The notes under the pieces are model-generated. The model had not been told where the DNA came from. It ran no database searches and saw only the letters and a list, made by a program, of their open reading frames with translations. The position numbers and the translations under genes are program-made. From NCBI GenBank assembly GCA_018608735.1, contig JABAYZ010000251.1:1-8311 (forward strand): a DNA stretch of 8,311 bases, written 5' to 3'. Source of the DNA: Flavobacteriaceae bacterium. GTDB lineage: Bacteria; Bacteroidota; Bacteroidia; Flavobacteriales; Flavobacteriaceae. Shown here one piece after another: positions 6,735 through 8,311 of the stretch (the stretch's first letter is position 1; every line of letters begins with the position of its first letter).

Positions 6735-8030
6735 ATGAAATACCTGCCTATTAACCCTCAATTATTTATAAAAAATAGATTGAAGTTTTCGCAACAAATG
6801 ATCCCAAAATCTATTGCAGTGTTTAACTCCAACGATGTTTTTTCTACGGGTGCGGACAGCACGCTCCCTTTTGAGCAACACCGGAATATTTTTTACCTAT
6901 GCGGAGTTGATCAAGAAGAGACCATATTGGTTCTTTTTCCTGAGTGTAGTGAACACGCTCATAGAGAAGTTTTGTTTGTTAAAGAAACCAATGCACATAT
7001 TGCAGTTTGGGAAGGTGCAAAACTTTCTAAAGCGCAAGCTACAGCTGCAACTGGAATTGAAACGGTATATTGGTTGAAAGAATTTGATTCGATCTTTCCT
7101 CAATTAATGGCTGAAGCCACGAGTTTTTATTTTAATAATAATGACCATTACCGTCAGGCCGTCGAAATGGAAACTCGAGATGATCGTTTTTTAAAAATGG
7201 TAAAGTCAACATATCCAAATCACCAACTTGCCCCCAATTTCCCTATTATGAAATCTATTCGTGGGGTTAAAGAACCCGAAGAACTAGCGTTAATTCAAAC
7301 GGCCTGCGACATTACAGAAAAAGGATTTAGAAGAGTTTTGGGCTTCATCAAGCCAGGTGTTATGGAATACGAAATTGAAGCTGAATTCATACATGAGTTT
7401 CTTAGAAATCGTTCCAAAGGTTTTGCATACACCCCCATAATTGGCTCTGGGTATAACGCTTGTGTATTGCATTATATAGAGAATAACCAAGCGTGTAAGG
7501 ACGGAGATATGTTGCTTATGGATGTAGGTGCAGAATATGCGAATTATGCCAGTGATATGACACGAGCCATACCTGTAAATGGACGATTTACGGCGCGTCA
7601 AAAAGCCGTTTATCAAGCGGTTTTGGATGTCAAAAATAACGCGACCGCTTTGCTTGTTCCGGGTACTATTTGGAAAGACTATCATGTTGAGGTTGGAAAA
7701 ATGATGACTTCCGAACTTTTGGGCTTGGGCTTACTAGACAAGGCAGATGTTCAAAATGAAGATTCAAAACGGCCGGCTTATAAAAAATATTTCATGCACG
7801 GAACTTCGCACCACATGGGGTTAGATACTCACGATTTTGGCGCCTTAGAAACGCCTATGACAGCAAATATGGTGTTTACGGTAGAGCCAGGAATTTATAT
7901 CCCTGATGAAAAAATGGGCATCCGACTCGAAGACGACGTTGTCATTCAAGCAGAAGGCCCACCTTTAAATTTAATGCGACAGATTCCTATTGAAGTCGAG
8001 GAAATCGAAACCTTAATGAATTCTAATTAA
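6735..8030 (+). CDS. pepP: aminopeptidase P family protein (Xaa-Pro aminopeptidase)
   Basis: A 431-residue M24-family metallopeptidase expected to remove the N-terminal residue from peptides with proline in second position, in the cytoplasm (no signal peptide is visible). Seen: an N-terminal AMP_N (creatinase-like) domain at about 5-140, with FSTGADSTLPFEQHRNIFYL (36-55), then the pita-bread catalytic domain. The five dimetal ligands are all present: D263 (LLMDVGAEY), D274 (ASDMTRAIPVNG), H359 (FMHGTSHHMG), E384 (FTVEPGIYIP) and E399 (GIRLEDDVVI). Candidate catalytic histidines are H246 (VLHY) and H366 (LDTHD). The length is close to that of E. coli PepP (441). The first in-frame ATG is at 6735; an out-of-frame ATG at 6730 is followed by a stop after two codons and is ignored. 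It diverges from sdhC and overlaps the downstream convergent HMA gene by four bases. Confidence 0.95.
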   Translation: MKYLPINPQLFIKNRLKFSQQMIPKSIAVFNSNDVFSTGADSTLPFEQHRNIFYLCGVDQEETILVLFPECSEHAHREVLFVKETNAHIAVWEGAKLSKAQATAATGIETVYWLKEFDSIFPQLMAEATSFYFNNNDHYRQAVEMETRDDRFLKMVKSTYPNHQLAPNFPIMKSIRGVKEPEELALIQTACDITEKGFRRVLGFIKPGVMEYEIEAEFIHEFLRNRSKGFAYTPIIGSGYNACVLHYIENNQACKDGDMLLMDVGAEYANYASDMTRAIPVNGRFTARQKAVYQAVLDVKNNATALLVPGTIWKDYHVEVGKMMTSELLGLGLLDKADVQNEDSKRPAYKKYFMHGTSHHMGLDTHDFGALETPMTANMVFTVEPGIYIPDEKMGIRLEDDVVIQAEGPPLNLMRQIPIEVEEIETLMNSN

Positions 8031-8038
8031 GCTTTTTT
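8012..8038 (+). terminator. weak terminator-like hairpin at the end of pepP
   Basis: CTTAAT (8012-8017) and ATTAAG (8026-8031) can pair around an eight-base loop containing GAATTC, followed by six T residues at 8033-8038. The stem contains the pepP stop codon and the last codons of the opposing gene. It has only one G-C pair and would be unstable, so this is a tentative call. It is the only terminator-like structure I see near either convergent junction. Confidence 0.2.
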
Positions 8039-8311
8039 AGCGCAGCATTCTTTTTTACAATCTTTAGCACACGCTTTTTTCTCTGCTTTCATCTTGTCTT
8101 TACAACACGCTTTTTCGCAGGTTTTTGTACAGGCCTTTTTAGAGCCTGAAAAGTCCGCAACGGTTTGCATATTTTCTACAGAATAGGTGTCTGCTACCGA
8201 AGTCACTGCTTTGGTAATGCTTGATGGGTTGGCTTTGGCAACATCATACTCGACCATCGCCAGTTCGTTTTTAAAATCTACGGTAGCAGATTTTACGCCT
8301 TCCCTTCCAGC
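8027..8311 (-). CDS. HMA-domain metal-binding protein with duplicated Cys-rich tail (5' end beyond right edge)
   Basis: The frame is open from the stop at 8027 to the right edge of the window, giving 94 visible residues. The first part, GREGVKSATVDFKNELAMVEYD followed by a helix and YSVENM, fits the second half of a heavy-metal-associated (ferredoxin-like) domain as in copper chaperones, MerP and P-type ATPase N-termini. The CxxC metal loop should lie just outside the window and is not seen. After a short linker (DFSGS) comes a tail rich in lysine and cysteine: KKACTKTCEKACCKDKMKAE, then KKACAKDCKKECCAKKA. Its eight cysteines form two C-x3-C-x3-CC units, spaced exactly 20 residues apart. I infer soft-metal binding (copper, zinc, silver or similar); which metal, and whether the protein is exported, cannot be told. 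The ATG at 8257 is internal to the HMA domain and is probably not the start. Confidence 0.82.
   Translation of the reverse strand, partial: AGREGVKSATVDFKNELAMVEYDVAKANPSSITKAVTSVADTYSVENMQTVADFSGSKKACTKTCEKACCKDKMKAEKKACAKDCKKECCAKKA
8030..8140 (-). repeat. in-gene tandem duplication coding for the Cys-rich tail
   Basis: Two direct copies of a 60-base unit, the first at 8081-8140 and the second, slightly shortened, at 8030-8080. Both encode KKAC-x3-C-x3-CC followed by a lysine-rich stretch. Shared DNA such as AAAGCGTGT occurs in both, but at different places in the unit, and many codons differ, so the duplication is either old or has been kept by selection on the protein pattern. Confidence 0.7.

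Noticed and set aside
7290..7685. A 131-codon open frame antisense to pepP
   Set aside because: It lies wholly within the catalytic domain of pepP, its translation resembles no family I recognise, and it is explained by the codon pattern of the real gene.
8027..8257. The ATG at 8257 as the start of a 76-residue cysteine-rich protein
   Set aside because: The frame stays open upstream to the window edge and the upstream residues (GREGVKSATVDFKNEL) complete an HMA-like strand, so the ATG codes for an internal methionine.
1..8311. A hidden defence, mobile or biosynthetic system
   Set aside because: Every sizeable open frame is either a recognisable housekeeping or envelope gene or a shadow of one; no transposase, integrase, tRNA, CRISPR repeat or toxin-antitoxin pair was seen.

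Overview
The window looks like a chromosomal housekeeping segment from a member of the Bacteroidota, most likely the family Flavobacteriaceae. The evidence is AT-rich DNA, no consistent Shine-Dalgarno sequences, promoter boxes of the Bacteroidota type (TTTG / TAnnTTTG), a three-gene sdhCAB operon encoding a single-membrane-subunit succinate dehydrogenase, and flavobacterial-looking protein sequences. I make no genus call. There are no mobile elements, RNA genes or CRISPR arrays, and no gene-free stretch exceeds about 190 bases.

Left to right: the 5' part of glycyl-tRNA synthetase on the minus strand, cut by the left edge; then, diverging from it, a ComF-family phosphoribosyltransferase and a large Ig-like-domain lipoprotein on the plus strand. 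Converging on the lipoprotein is the minus-strand operon sdhC-sdhA-sdhB. A 183-base divergent region separates sdhC from a plus-strand aminopeptidase P gene. Converging on that gene is a minus-strand gene cut by the right edge. What is visible of it is the back half of a heavy-metal-associated (HMA) domain, followed by a lysine/cysteine-rich tail built of two copies of a 20-residue unit.

The sdh genes work together: SdhC is the five-helix di-heme b anchor, SdhA the covalent-FAD catalytic subunit and SdhB the iron-sulfur electron wire. Together they link the citric acid cycle to the (probably menaquinone) pool. The other genes have unrelated housekeeping or envelope roles, and their adjacency does not suggest one pathway.

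I found no convincing new multi-gene system. The points most worth a second look are the duplicated cysteine-rich tail on the HMA protein, the fact that both convergent gene pairs overlap by exactly one TTAA in which both stop codons sit, and an imperfect inverted repeat overlapping the likely sdh promoter.
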